Assembly (NCBI GenBank): GCA_038380435.1
Contig: JAWZYU010000018.1
Location: forward strand, 54,399,751-54,463,750
Source: Ryuthela nishihirai
Lineage: Eukaryota; Arthropoda; Arachnida; Araneae; Heptathelidae
Direction: 5' to 3'
DNA: 64,000 bases
The number at the start of each line of letters is the position of its first letter. Position 1 is the stretch's first letter. A program made the position numbers and the translations under genes. Below, in pieces: positions 41,640 to 52,414 of this stretch. Below the pieces are notes generated by a model. It searched no databases and was not told where the DNA came from. It worked only from the letters and a program-made list of their open reading frames with translations.

Positions 41640-44076
41640 TTAACAGACTTTGAGCGTGGAAGAAGCTGGTTTGTCGTACAGAGATGTGGCCAACCTTGTT
41701 GACCCGCAATCGCAACACCATCGTACACATATGGCGCCAGTGGATTCAAGAAGGATCCAGCACACACCGACAAGGATCAGGAAGACGACGTGTGACCACG
41801 GAGCGACAGGACCTCCATTTGCGACGCATGGCATTGTTTGACAGATTCGCGACTACAACGCAACAGCAAAGGGACTGAAAACACGTAACACATCGAATAT
41901 CTACCAGGCGGACGGTAAACAACAGGCTTTTATAGTTTTCATTGCGAGCCTATCTTCCAGCACTGCGTTTGCCCCTCACGTCTGTCCATATTCAAGCACG
42001 TCTTCAGTGGTGTCGCCTCAGACAGAACTGGAATGAACAAGAGTGGAGTATTATGGTGTTTAGTGACGAATCTCGTTTTCGTCTTGGTCAGCACGATGGT
42101 AGACAACCTGTTCGCCGTCATGCAGGGTAAAGGAATGCCACCCAGTGCATGTGACATCGTCATACAGCTCCAGCACCTGGTGTGTTAGAGCGGGGGTCAA
42201 AACTTTTTGCTCGCCCTCTCTAAATTTTTAATCGTACATCTGCGTCCTTTAATTACTTTTTGGCCTTGAACGCTTGTACTTTTTCAATAATGCAATTTCG
42301 CAAAAATTAAAGCTGACCCTATTTAATAACATAAATAAAAATGGTTTACTGATTTCATATGTTTATAAAACCGAGGAGAGGGCATTGAAACAATGAATAT
42401 ACCTTTCTCTCCTGAGTTAGAGCTCATGCTTACTCATGCAAATTAAATGAAATATTACTCTTACAAATCGATCAAAATCGTTCAGGGCTTCTCTTTCACC
42501 CATGACAGACAGTGATGTGATCTACGATAACTCTTGCTGTATTTTTTTTAGTGTGGAACTGATCTAAACAATTATGAGAACTTTCTTATTCATAGGAAGA
42601 CTCGATCATTTCCTACCTCTTGTTGTCATCTCGCCCTTGGCGGTTTTTGACATCACGGAATCAGGGGACGGAGTTCTGGAGAACATTTGTCCTTAGCTGG
42701 CACTTTGCAGATGTTGAATGAAATATCATTGTCCCATGCGATGGCACTTGCAAGAGGTAGCGCGGAACATCACACAGCAGCAGAAACGAATGACCGCTAT
42801 GGCTTTGACGGCAGGACGACTGTTTAGTCTGTAGACGTCGTCGATCATCAGGAAGTCTTGGGTCAGGGTGACGACCGTCCAGCGTCCGTCATCTTATCGA
42901 GAACACGACCACCATAGATCAGAGCAGCTCTTCAGCATCTTAGAAGCCGTAATCTTGAGGAGAGCACAGACACACTCTCCCCAGAACAAAACGTCGACTC
43001 CCTTCAAATTTGCTCCAAATTTGACTAACCAATCTGACCAAGAAAAGATCTGTTCGATGTCGAATTCTTTGTTAGTCCTCTCTCCCCCCTCTTCCTCATT
43101 GGTCACTCACTAGTCCCGTTGTTTGAAGTCTCTTACGTTGGGACCAATGGAGGGCTCCCAAAAATTTGCAATTCCCCAGTTGGCAGCATTTGTAGCTCCT
43201 AGCTATAAATTTTTCTTATTTGGTGCATTTATATCTCTTAGAAATAGTGCAAGAGGACATAAACAGTCCAATCAAACGAAGTGTCAGTTGGCATTTGCCT
43301 CTCCTATCCACTAAATGAGGATGTTTCCGCAAGTGCCGTTTTATTGGGGGTTAAATGTGTAATGAGAACTATCTCTTGATGCGGTGGCGGGCTCTGTTGA
43401 AGCACGGATGCCACAAGGGCTTTATGGCTCCCTGGCAACGGGCGACGAGCTCAACAGCGTACGAGATGGATGGTGGCCATCTCCTACTTTCTCTCGAAGA
43501 AAGAAAACTCACATTCCCACGGCCTCCCCTGTTTAGGAACGAAGAAGTAGATTCGCCAAGGATACAAAAGGCGCTGATGAGATTGGAATATCAATTCATA
43601 ACAGGTGTCTTGGTGTGGGGTGCATTAATCGGACATCTCAGTCAGAACTGGTCATCATAAGGGGATCTCTAACTGCCCAATGATATGTAACCAACATTTT
43701 GCAGCCAATGGCTGTCCCTTTCTTTGGCAGCACGGAACCTTTTACCAGTAAGATAACGCCCGTCCCAACACAGCACATATTAATCTGCAGTACCTACACG
43801 AGCAAAACGTTCAGGGTATTACCACAGCCAGCCGCAGCTGGTATTTGTCGGATGCTCGCTGGACCTTTCACCTATTGAACATGTCTGGGATATGATGGGT
43901 CGACAGCTCCAACAACACCCAAGAGGTGCGCCAACCTCTGTCACTGAAATGGAGCAGCGACTTCTCCCTATTTTGCGTTCTATCCCTCAGGAGAACATTA
44001 CAGAGCTGTACGATAGCCTTCCCCGCCGTGTTCATGAATGCATTGCTGCGTGGGGTGGTTCAACATCACACTAATT
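41640..44076 (+). pseudogene. Tc1-like (DD34E-type) transposase, broken
   Basis: First half: DFERGR-like HTH start (41647), then TIVHIWRQWIQEGSSTHRQGSGRRRVTTERQDL (41700-41815, second HTH and GRPR-like linker), LTSVHIQARLQWCRLRQNW and MVFSDESRFRLGQHDGR (41975-42110, second catalytic Asp in the FSDES motif), and HTAPAPGV at 42150. Second half after the insertion: VWGAL (43612), QDNARP in a shifted frame (43755) and LSPIEHVWDMMGRQLQQHPRG (43865-43925, catalytic Glu), then the C-terminus to 44074. Several frameshifts, apart from the insertion, make it dead. The enzyme would cut and paste at TA. Confidence 0.72.
42183..43603 (+). mobile_element. 1421-bp TGTTA...TAACA insertion, possible solo LTR
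   Basis: It starts TGTTAGAG and ends CATAACA, with GGTG on both sides (42179-42182 and 43604-43607; GGTGT if ends are shifted by one). The split falls within one transposase codon stretch (APAPGV / VLVWGAL), so the borders are well defined. TG...CA ends, a 4-5-bp duplication and no coding capacity fit a solo LTR. No TIRs longer than 5 bp are seen. The orientation is arbitrary. Confidence 0.5.
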
Positions 44077-44224
44077 ATACCATTTACCGGGTAGGTAAAG
44101 TGGTAATTTTCCATATTTTGTGTTTGATAATGTAATCAATCGTACATCTCAGTGTATGCTAACAGTTGCCTGCATTTCATTAAAATGGCATTAATCCTTC
44201 CAGGTGTTGCAAATTTTTTTCCTG

Positions 44225-45018
44225 TGATTTATATATATATTAAATCTGTTGTACTAAAGTGAATGGCGTTTTAATAAGATGAAAATATGAATAACATCAT
44301 TCAACTAACTACAACGTCATTGAAACTGAATGTTCAGCAACTCATTTCTGGAATCCTGTCCCACCTTCACATTCCTGCTTCGACAAGTGTAACTTCAATT
44401 TTGACGTTAAAGCAAATTTTATATTAGCATTTAATTCATTTAATTTTATTTATTATTTTGCATTTATACGTATGACAAGTAAGATATAATGAACAAAGTT
44501 AATTTTTTTATTTCGACCCCCTTCCCAACTATTTTCCTATAACAATCATAGTTTTTTCCATTTGGTTCGATGTCAAAAACGTTTATGAATCCCTGGTTTG
44601 GAAAAAAAAATTATCACAATACAAATAACTCTTCATAATGATACCGATTTCTGCATTTTGAAAAGCCCATCATCAGGTTTATACATTCCGTTTATTTAAT
44701 TCTACTTTAACCGTTGCAACGTGAAACGAATTTTAACATTTGTGGCAGTCGAAGTAAAAGAATAAAATGTTGTCATGTGCTGCTATTAATGTGGGTTGGT
44801 TGAATTGATGACATCACTGTGACGTGAAACATGTAGGTTACTTTACTACATGTGTTTCATAAACGTTAAAAATACTCTCATGTTGAAGCACACGAAAGGG
44901 AATTAAGTAACGTTAATGTCTGAATTAAATAGCAGATTTTCTAAAAGAAATATAAATCTCTATCATTGTGAATGTTTGAATTTTGATAATTAATTCCCAG
45001 AAGCTATGTCTATATAAG
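44225..45018. other. Sequence without a recognised gene
   Basis: A+T-rich single-copy-looking sequence. A short (TA)n run at 44230. Nothing else supported. Confidence 0.4.
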
Positions 45019-45021
45019 CCG

Positions 45022-45135
45022 TCCCATGGCCGAGTATTTAGCGCGCTTGGCTACTGATCTAAGGGACCTGGGTTCAAGCCCTCCTGTCAGACCTTCTGTG
45101 GCAAGCAGCTGCTTGAGGGGCTATTTATTTATTAT
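45022..45135 (+). mobile_element. SINE-A copy with internal deletion
   Basis: Head CCCATGGCCGAGTATTTAGC and B box GGGTTCAAGCCC run directly into the tail CTCCTGTCAGACC and GGCAAGCAGCTGCTTGAGGG. The central ~80 bases of the family are missing. The tail is T/A-rich and leads into a CT/TA microsatellite at about 45148-45172. Confidence 0.75.
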
Positions 45136-45284
45136 TATATATTTATGTCTCTCTCTATATATATATATCACTATATCATAAGGAATTGAAGACTTCTGGT
45201 CCATCCGACATAATAAAATACAATGACTTTTCTTCCATTCATGCTGCGCATCACAAATTAATCAATTCTATGGAGAACGAGATG

Positions 45285-45630
45285 AGCGTTGGCTCAGTCG
45301 GTACCGTGCCAGGTTTGAGTTTGATTTATCTCCGCTAACACCAGTTCTGTCTTCTGTGAGAAAGGCTACACCGTTGAGCTTGGAAAGGCTTTTGTCGGAT
45401 GGGCCGTTAAATCGTGGCCCCAAGTGAAGGCGAGCCATACCATGTGCACGAGGAAGAACACGCTGAATGGTCTTTGGGAAAGGCTCTCATCTTTATCCTA
45501 AGAACATTCCACTGGATTCTCTTCCCCCAACATTCTTTTAACCCATAGGGTCTTTTTGACCTACTATTTAGCGTACCTGTACGCAAAAAAGTGCCTTTCA
45601 GAGGAAAAGCAAAATAACACAACCCAACCT
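45285..45630 (+). mobile_element. SINE-B copy
   Basis: Head AGCGTTGGCTCAGTCGGTAC with the anticodon-arm to B-box part shortened, body TTTATCTCCGCTAAC, AAGAACACGCTGAATGGTC, tail GCAAAAAAGTGCCTTTCAGA. Confidence 0.75.
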
Positions 45631-45634
45631 ATAG

Positions 45635-46484
45635 AGAACTAATTTTTGAAAAAAACAAAACAAAACATTAATTTATCTGTGGTTTAAAGTGAACTTTCAC
45701 TCTATTTTTAAAAGCACTTGTTTTTGCAATTTATATTACTTCCACATCAATAAATGTAAATAATTATATTAAATGAAGGAATTTTATTGAATTTAATTAT
45801 ATTTTATCTACAGTAGTGGAAGGTCTGTAAATGGTAGCTAGGTAGTCACTGGAAGGAAAGCTATGCACCAATCTCCTGTAATGATGCATAAAACCGACCA
45901 ATATTAGTACCTAATGTCCGACCCCGCCTTCTCGTGGTGCAGGCCGCTAGTACCTTTCAAAAGAGACTCTCTTCTGGAAGTGAACGGAATGGGAGGGCTA
46001 CCAGATTAGTGTGGCCTATTGATCTGGACAACTATGGCTATTTTTTCTTCTACCCCGCTGAGGCGTGGTCAACCACACAGGGTTCTGATGCTGACCGTAT
46101 AAACTTACTGAACTGAATCAAGTCTCTGAGCTTGATTATAAATCCTGAATTTGCTGCACTGGTGGACTTCTGTGGAGGGAAAATGCACATGCTGCTGCGT
46201 TTTTGTTTGCTTGTGGGTTGAAAGCACCAAGTGAATAGATTCACGAGATATGTTTTATCAACGGTGGATAATCCTGAGCAGAGGCTATCGCAGGTACCTG
46301 AACTCTTGTTTCGATGGACATCGTCAATTCTACATTGGAGGAAATCTTCCAGTGAAGATGGATCCAGCCTTTAGTGGTGGGGGAAAGGTTCTTTGCCCCA
46401 TGTCTGCGATTAGGGGATTGTTTGATATTGTTGGCATTCCATCTCTCAATAAATACAGTTCTTTAAACATTCCACTAACAATTT
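45635..46484. other. Sequence without a recognised gene
   Basis: Contains short frames (such as 45934-46116 and 46250-46585) whose codon pattern is not clearly coding and which match nothing I know. An unknown decayed retroelement cannot be excluded at about 45900-46480, where base composition is less A+T-rich. Confidence 0.35.
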
Positions 46485-46945
46485 TTTCTCCATTGGTGGA
46501 GTGGTTAGCACACTTGACTAATGATCTAAGGGTTGTTGTTGTTGTTTTACCTCTGAGCGGCACTTTTTTGCACACCATGGGCTAAATGGCCAGGTCACAT
46601 GGACCCCGAAGGCTCAGAGAAGGTTGGGGGAGGGGACCCACTGGAACAGCTGTTGGGAGACAGATGGTAGCCTCCCGTCAAGACCATCCAGCGTGTTCTT
46701 TAACGTGCACAGGGTATGGCTCTCCCACACACGGGGCCACGGCTTAACGTACCATCCGACGGACGGCGGCCTTTCCAATAATGATCTAAGGGACCTGGGT
46801 ACGAGCCCCGAGTAAGGCATGGATGTTGTGTTGTTTTTCTGCTGAGATCCTGCCATCCTCTCCGATCTTCTACTGTGGCATATAAATTGACAGTCTCCTG
46901 TCAGACCTCTGTGGCAAGCAGCTGCTTGAAGGGGTATTTATTTTT
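46485..46945 (+). mobile_element. SINE-A copy split by a SINE-B
   Basis: Head part at 46485-46532 (GGTGGAGTGGTTAGCACACT to GATCTAAGGG), remainder at 46779-46945 (GATCTAAGGGACCTGGG to GCAGCTGCTTGAAGGGGTAT). The two parts overlap by the 14-bp duplication. Confidence 0.85.
46533..46778 (-). mobile_element. Nested SINE-B, 5'-truncated, 14-bp duplication
   Basis: Reads tail first (TTACCTCTGAGCGGCACTTT), through AGGTTGGGGGAGGGGACCCA, and ends in the body at ACGGCGGCCTTTCC; the tRNA head is missing. TAATGATCTAAGGG flanks it at 46519-46532 and 46779-46792. It looks close to the family consensus, so it is probably recent. Confidence 0.88.
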
Positions 46946-46950
46946 TTTTA

Positions 46951-47740
46951 TTGGGTAGTTGTAATGTGAGGATTCTGCACAGAGCTTATTATCTTGACAT
47001 CTTCACACAAGAATTCCACCGTTATAATTTGGATATACTCGGCTTGCAAGAGACCAGGTGGACAGATAAAAGTCAGATTATTAAAAATAATCTTACATTT
47101 CTCTTTTTAGGGAGGGAATATAATAAGCATCACCAAGGCGTATGTCTGCTTCTCAGCAAACACGCAAGAGATGCTCTTCTAGGATATGAGTGCATTAATG
47201 AAAGGTTTCTTACAGCAAAATTTTTGGACAAGCATTAAAGACATGGATGTTAAATTGCTGTTCTGCTACCACTGAGTATGCCGCTGAGGTTGAGAAGGAT
47301 ATGTTTTACGGACAACTTCAGAAATTTTTAAATTCTGTCAACAAAGGTTATATTACCCTTGCTCTAGGTGACTTCAATACCAAAGTTCTTACTGACTCTG
47401 ACCTTTGGAAGGATGATAGACCCTTTTGGTATTGGTAGCTGCAATGGCAATGGGTAACGTCTCCTAGGTAAGCAAACTTAATGGTTTGAGAATAACTAAC
47501 ATTTATTACAAACACCACGACATTCATAACTACACATGGATTTCACGAGATGGGTTGCATAATAATATGATTGATTATATATTAATTAACATCAAATGGT
47601 CTAGTTATGTTAGGAATACCAGGCCATATAGGGGAGCTGAAATTGGATCTGACCATTACCTTGTTGAAAGTATCTTGCAACTTAAAAGTGTTGTGCTAAG
47701 GTTAAAAAATTTATCTTTCATTCTGGAGCACTGAAAGACC
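46951..47740 (+). pseudogene. Apurinic-type endonuclease domain of the LINE
   Basis: GSCNVRILHRAYYLDIF, then LDILGLQETRWTDKS with the catalytic Glu (47030-47070), QGVCLLLSKHARDALLGYECINERFLTAKF (47130-47220), a frameshift, LALGDFNTKV (about 47360), a frameshift, and YTWISRDGLHNNMIDYILINIKW (47535-47600) and EIGSDHYLV (47640-47665). The order and catalytic motifs are those of LINE endonucleases. It is broken by at least two frameshifts. Confidence 0.65.
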
Positions 47741-48309
47741 CAGTTATAGCTAAAGCTTACCTGATACGTTACTTAGTCATTATGACAGTCATGGTTTGCT
47801 TACTACTGAAGTTGAAGAAGAATGGGACCGTTTTGAACATTTTTTTTTAAACTAACAGTACTCGTTTAGGAAAAAAAGGAGCAGAGGAGACAGAATTATT
47901 TGAGTGATAAGGTACTTGAGCTTATTTCAGAAACGAAGAATTTTAGGAATGTCCTTAACCACTACCTTACTAGTCCAAATAGAAAGCATTACAGAGAGCT
48001 TAATAAACGTATAAAGGATCAGTTACTGCTGATAGAATCTTTGGCTTGATGGCTTGGCTGATAAAGCCGAGGAAGCAGTTATTCAGCACAACAGCAAAGA
48101 GCTGTACCAGATAGTTAATGTTTTGTGTCGTACAAAACGGACAGGTATACAGGGATTGAAGGATAAACAAGGTACGGTTATAGGAGGTGAGGATTCTGTC
48201 ATGGCGAGGTTGACTGAACATTTCAGTGATGTTCTAAACAATATGGTTAGTTCTACTCCCATTGTAATGATGATAGATGCATTGGTGGCTTTAATGCTGG
48301 CCCTATAAC

Positions 48310-49235
48310 ATATTCTGAAGTTATTTTAGCTCTTTCTGAACTTAAACTACATAAATCCCCAGGGGTATATGAAATTACTATGGAAATGCTTAGAGGTGAG
48401 AATGTTTCGGTTACCAAATAGATGACTGCGATTTTGAATATTTTTTATGATAAAGGAATGGTTCCTAAGGATTTTAGCAGAGCTATTATTATCCCTATTT
48501 TCTAAAACGTTGATCGCAGTTCTTGTGATAACTATAGGGGTATCAGCCTGCTCTCTTTTCCGGGTAGAGTTCTTTGCATGATTGTACTTAATATAATTAA
48601 GAATCTGGTAGACAGGCAATTGCGTGATGAGCAGTGTGGATTCAGAAGTGGTACGGGATGTGTAGATCAGATATTTTCCCTCAGGCAGATTCTTGAGAAA
48701 TGTTTAGAATTTCAAAACCTTTGGTTACTAGCTTTATTGATTTCATAAAGGCTTTCGACTCTGTTGATCGTCATAAATTGTGGTTGATTGTGAGATCATA
48801 TGGTATACTAGACAAGTTATTTAACATAATGAAAGCTCTCTATAATAACACTGAGTCAAGTGTGAGAGTTGGTAAGACTTGTAGCAATTGATTTGGCATT
48901 GTTTTTGGTGTTCGACAAGGGTTCATTTTGTACCTTTTCTCTTTTGTTTGTTTATTTATTATGTTATGCGAAATTCACTGCAAGGGAAAGATTTTGACCT
49001 TAAACGGTCTGGAGATATGGAAATCTCTGATTTAGATTATGCTGATGTTTCAGTCCTTTTGGCAAATGATGTTGATGAGATGAACTCTTTCATTAGGGTT
49101 GTTGATGAAACTGGTAGTAGAGTAGGTTTTGTTATATACAGAGAGAAAACTAAAGTGATGAAAATTAGTCAGCCAGGCTATGGTTCAGTTAAGTTTACTG
49201 GTGATGTGCGCATGAGATTAACAGACGAATAGGGA
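48310..49235 (+). pseudogene. Reverse transcriptase domain of the LINE
   Basis: HKSPGVYEITMEML (48350), VPKDFSRAIIIPIF (48460), CDNYRGISLLSFPGRVLCMI (48525-48580), RDEQCGFRSGTGCVDQIFSLRQILEK (48625-48700), IDFIKAFDSVDR (48740-48775, box A Asp) and DLDYADVSVLLAND (49030-49070). The last is the catalytic YADD box with the second Asp replaced by Val. Frameshifts near 48700 and 48890. Sequence between 47740 and 48310 is the degraded region between endonuclease and RT. Confidence 0.65.
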
Positions 49236-49274
49236 TTGCTGCCGGGACTTTTAAGAATCTATGAATTTTCTCCT

Positions 49275-49415
49275 CCTTTTTACAGGTCGTTAAAATTTCT
49301 TGAAAAAATGCATGAAATATAAATAAGTTGATAATATTTGCCTCTATTGCCATTACTAACATTCTGAAAAGGAGGGGGGCATGACCCCTTGTCCCCTCCC
49401 TAGATCCGTCCCTTC
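49275..49415 (+). repeat. Dispersed GGATCTAG-type repeat (family D), partial
   Basis: TTTCTCCTCCTTTTTACAGG, TTGCCTCTATTGCCATTACTAACATTCTGAAAAGGAGGGGGG and CCTAGATCC. Related copies at 57317, 57534, 60705 and 63400. It lies directly after the LINE RT remnant. Confidence 0.6.
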
Positions 49416-49960
49416 AGTAAATGTCATGTCTCCAGTTGCAAGCTGAAACTGTGTAGATATGAAACTTATTATTATACTTCAGATATTTTAAACATTAAAA
49501 AGTTGCATAATTTTTTTAAGTAATTAAATATATGAAAAGGGATTTGAGTTTCAGTTTAGTTGGAAAATTTGTAAAATATCTTATATTTATCTATGCAAGA
49601 AATGTGTATGAAACCAAATTGTGTCGCATAAAATAATAATTATTACACATATTATAAACATATAACTGGCAAGCAGGCTATAAAACTACTTAATAAAAAT
49701 TTTTAATTTGATATTCCAGAAAGAAATTTTATGAAATGAATAAAAGAATGGTTAATCGAATTTAGCAATATTGAGGATATGTTTCGAAGAATTATTTTAT
49801 TTAGACTTGACATGTTTTCAGTGTAATATCAACTGCAATTTGTTAATTAAACTGTACTGTGGCCAGTAATATCTCTAGTTTCTAAATAATTGCCACAAGT
49901 TGCTACGTTGAAGTATTTTAGTATTCTGAATGCTTTTTCTCCCGTTATAATGCTTAATTT
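49416..49960. other. Sequence without a recognised gene
   Basis: A+T-rich. No coding or repeat pattern seen. Confidence 0.4.
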
Positions 49961-49984
49961 TCACTCCATTCCTGACTATATTTG

Positions 49985-50875
49985 CCACTGATATTTTGAC
50001 TTCATAAATATTTTTATCTGTGCTTATACCTATATGCATATTAAATGTCTTTATCTTTACTTATATAAGTATGAACTGAGCAAAATTTCTTCCTTTTCCC
50101 ATTTTTCAGTTGAAGAACATTTGCTGTTTATTGTTTTTAAAAGCTTCAAGGCTATTAAAATTTCTATGTTGCTCACTAACTCTTATCAGGATCCCACAGC
50201 TATGCATTCGCTTTGTAATGTCTTCATGGAATTTAATAAGTGAATGTCTCTTTCTTTCCATCATAAGTGTTGACTTTAGATTGCATACTTCAATGTATTT
50301 ACCACCAATATTTTGATTGTATAAATATGTTTATTTGAATCTGATATTTTTAACTGTATATAACTTTGAACTGAAATAAAATTATTTTTTTTCCGGTTGA
50401 AGAACATTTGCTGTTTATTGTTTTTAAAAACGTCAGTTGCTACACTGATTTCTCAAAGAAGTTTCTATATTCCTTACTAGCTTATAACAGGATCCAAAAT
50501 TCTTCGATATTATCCGTGGGATTTAATACGTGGATGCCTTTTTTCTCTCCATCGTAATCATTGAATTTACGCTGCCTACTTGAGTGTATTAACTAGTGAT
50601 ATTTTGATTGTAAAAATATTTTATTTGAAACTGATATTTTTTATCTGAACTTATATAAATATGACCTGAAACAAAATTACTTTCTTCTTCCAGTGAATAT
50701 TGCTTTTTTTCCAGTCGGAAAAATGGACATTTGCTGTTTATTGTTTTTAAAAGGTCAATAGCTACACTGATTTCTCAAAGAAGTTTCTATATTCCTTACT
50801 AGCTTGTAGCAGGATCCTAAACCTATGTCTCCGCTTTGTAATGTCTACGTCGGATTTAATACACTACAATGTCTG
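49985..50875. repeat. Satellite-like tandem repeat, ~290-325-bp unit, three copies
   Basis: The anchor ACATTTGCTGTTTATTGTTT recurs at about 50118, 50404 and 50728. CAGGATCC, GATATTTTGATTGTA and TTTCTCAAAGAAGTTTCTAT recur in the same order. The copies are diverged and differ in length by small insertions. The open frames at 50034-50316 are part of the repeat and not genes. Confidence 0.7.
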
Positions 50876-51020
50876 GATATGGGAAAAAGTCAGTATGTCC
50901 AATGTTTTTCCACACATCTATCGTTGAGGCCGATAGCGTAATATGAAGTGTTGGCGAGCCGGCTTTAATGTCATACGTGTCTGAGACTCTGTCTGCCGCA
51001 GCGGTCCTTCCACCTCGCCG

Positions 51021-51033
51021 TTTATATAAATAA
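51021..51033 (+). promoter_or_regulatory. TATA-box candidate
   Basis: TTTATATAAATAA stands in a locally G+C-richer region about 35 bases upstream of a pyrimidine-to-purine start-like site (near 51055) and about 145 bases before an ATG with a splice donor. It is suggestive only. Confidence 0.3.
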
Positions 51034-51168
51034 TTCTGCAGCAGCTTGAGCTGAAAGCTGACGACTCTTTTTCAGAGATTTATGTCCGTGTGGTGAAATG
51101 GAAAGGGCTTATCGGAATCCGACACAAAACACGTCTACTTTGAAATGGCAAGATAAAAAGAAAAGACA

Positions 51169-51205
51169 ATGTTACAGTTTACAGCTCTTATACTTCTGAA
51201 GCTAC
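51169..51205 (+). CDS. Possible first coding exon with signal-peptide start
   Basis: ATG at 51169 in the context GACAATG opens 12 codons (MLQFTALILLKL), a hydrophobic stretch like the start of a secretory signal peptide, then a strong splice donor (AC/GTGAGT at 51206). Upstream are a TATA-like box and a leader of about 115 bases. Many arthropod secreted-protein genes have such short first exons. I could not find a downstream exon before the next SINE (51565), so this is tentative. If real, it would be the only host gene start in the window. Confidence 0.25.
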
Positions 51206-51211
51206 GTGAGT

Positions 51212-51560
51212 GTTTCGAAAATAAATATTTTCATTTTTTTAAAGTTCCAAAATTATATTATGGATCAGGAAAGAATAAAAAAATGATATAATAGGGGACA
51301 TCGATTCACAAGTGATTTTTTTATTGCTAATACTAGTAATCTCTAAAGTTTGTGAGAGATTTTTGAAAATCACAGGAGGAATTTTATAAATTTATTTTTC
51401 GACGATTTATAACACTTATCATTGGTTCTGTGCAGGTATGTTGCAAACCATAATGCTTAGTCACGTTCAGTTTATCGAAACCTATTAATAAGTTTGAAAG
51501 TTAGTTAGTTCTTTTTTTTTTCAATATTGGCGCATACAATACTCGTAATCTACTGCTCCC
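51212..51560. other. Intron-like or intergenic A+T-rich sequence
   Basis: No repeat or open frame recognised. It would be the start of intron 1 if the exon at 51169 is real. Confidence 0.3.
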
Positions 51561-51564
51561 AGGT

Positions 51565-51950
51565 GGTAAGGCGGGCTCAGTCGTTAGCGCGCCAGGCTCA
51601 TAGTCTGTAGTTCTCAGGTTTGAGTCCCTCTTGGGTCAGGTTTGAGATTTATCTCCGCTAACTATTCACTCAGCCTTCAGTCTGTGGGAGATACCGATGG
51701 ACTTGAAAAGGCCGCCGTCCTGTGGATGGGAGGTAAAGTCGTGGCCTCGCGTAGAATACAACCATCACCCGTCTCCTTAAAAACACACTGAATTGGCTTC
51801 ACGGAAGTCTAATATCTGCCTCCTAATAGCTGTTTAGTAAGTCCCCTTCCCTAACCTTCTCTGAGCCCTTGGGGTCCTTGTGATCTGGCTATTTAGCCCA
51901 TTATGTGCAAAAACATTGCCTCTCAGAGGAAAAACAACCCAACTCTCTGT
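51565..51950 (+). mobile_element. SINE-B copy, full length
   Basis: Head GGCGGGCTCAGTCGTTAGCG, B box GGTTTGAGTCCC, body GCCGCCGTCCTGTGGATGGG, tail TTTAGCCCATTATGTGCAAA and CTCTCAGAGGAAAAAC. Confidence 0.8.
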
Positions 51951-51969
51951 GTTTACATTGAGATGTGAG

Positions 51970-52165
51970 GCGTGTGTTCGCTCAGTCAGTTGCACTTCAG
52001 GCTCGCAACTGTAGTTCTCAAGTTTGAGCCTCACCTGGGCAAGCGTCGAAATATATCTCCATTAAACCCTCACCCTGCTCTCGGTCAGAAAGGGGACACC
52101 GATTTTCTTCGGATAGGACTTAAAACATTGGATTCATGTGCAGGAGAGACTAATTATGAGACAAT
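51970..52165 (+). mobile_element. SINE-B copy, 3'-truncated
   Basis: Head TTCGCTCAGTCAGTTGCAC, B box AGTTTGAGCCTC, body ACCCTCACCCTGCTCTCGGT; ends after GTGCAGGAGAGAC. It is in direct orientation just after the previous copy. The missing tail is unusual for a retroposed element. Confidence 0.65.
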
Positions 52166-52414
52166 TTAAATTCGCGAATCTACTATTTACTGCTCAGTAT
52201 TCTTATGAAGATTTTCCAGAGATTAATTCTGTTTTGTTGCAGTAAATGCGTAAATTCTGGGAGCAAGAGAATATGGAGAAGAGATCTTTTGAGATTGAAA
52301 GTTTTTAAAGAAACATTTCTCTGATGAGAAATGTTTGTTTAAAAGAAGTTTAAGAATCTGGATTCTGTCTTCCAGGAAAATGGTACGTCGCCGGTGGAAG
52401 TGAGAGCAACAATA

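Larger units (their letters stand above)
41394..44224 (+). mobile_element. Tc1-like DNA transposon, interrupted
   Basis: The left end CAGGAAATAAAAAATACAAC(ACTTGCAAG) and right end (inverted: CAGGAAAAAAATTTGCAAC, ACCTGGAAG) form inverted repeats of about 30 bp. TA lies at 41392-41393; the right-hand TA is mutated to TG. Without its 1.42-kb insertion it is about 1.4 kb, typical for Tc1-type elements. It carries a broken transposase in two halves. Confidence 0.75.
46951..49235 (+). mobile_element. Decayed LINE with endonuclease and RT (RTE-like)
   Basis: A second LINE type, on the + strand, begins right after the SINE-A tail. It lacks an ORF1 and a recognisable 3' end. The endonuclease style (GSCNVRILHRA...LDILGLQETRW) and the RT style (CGFRSGTGCVDQIFSLRQILEK) resemble RTE-type elements. 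The exact clade is inference. Confidence 0.6.

Noticed and set aside
46250..46585. 111-codon frame starting MFYQRWIILSRGYRR
   Set aside because: It runs through a SINE-A head and into an inserted SINE-B, so it cannot be one gene. No domain is recognised in the unique part.
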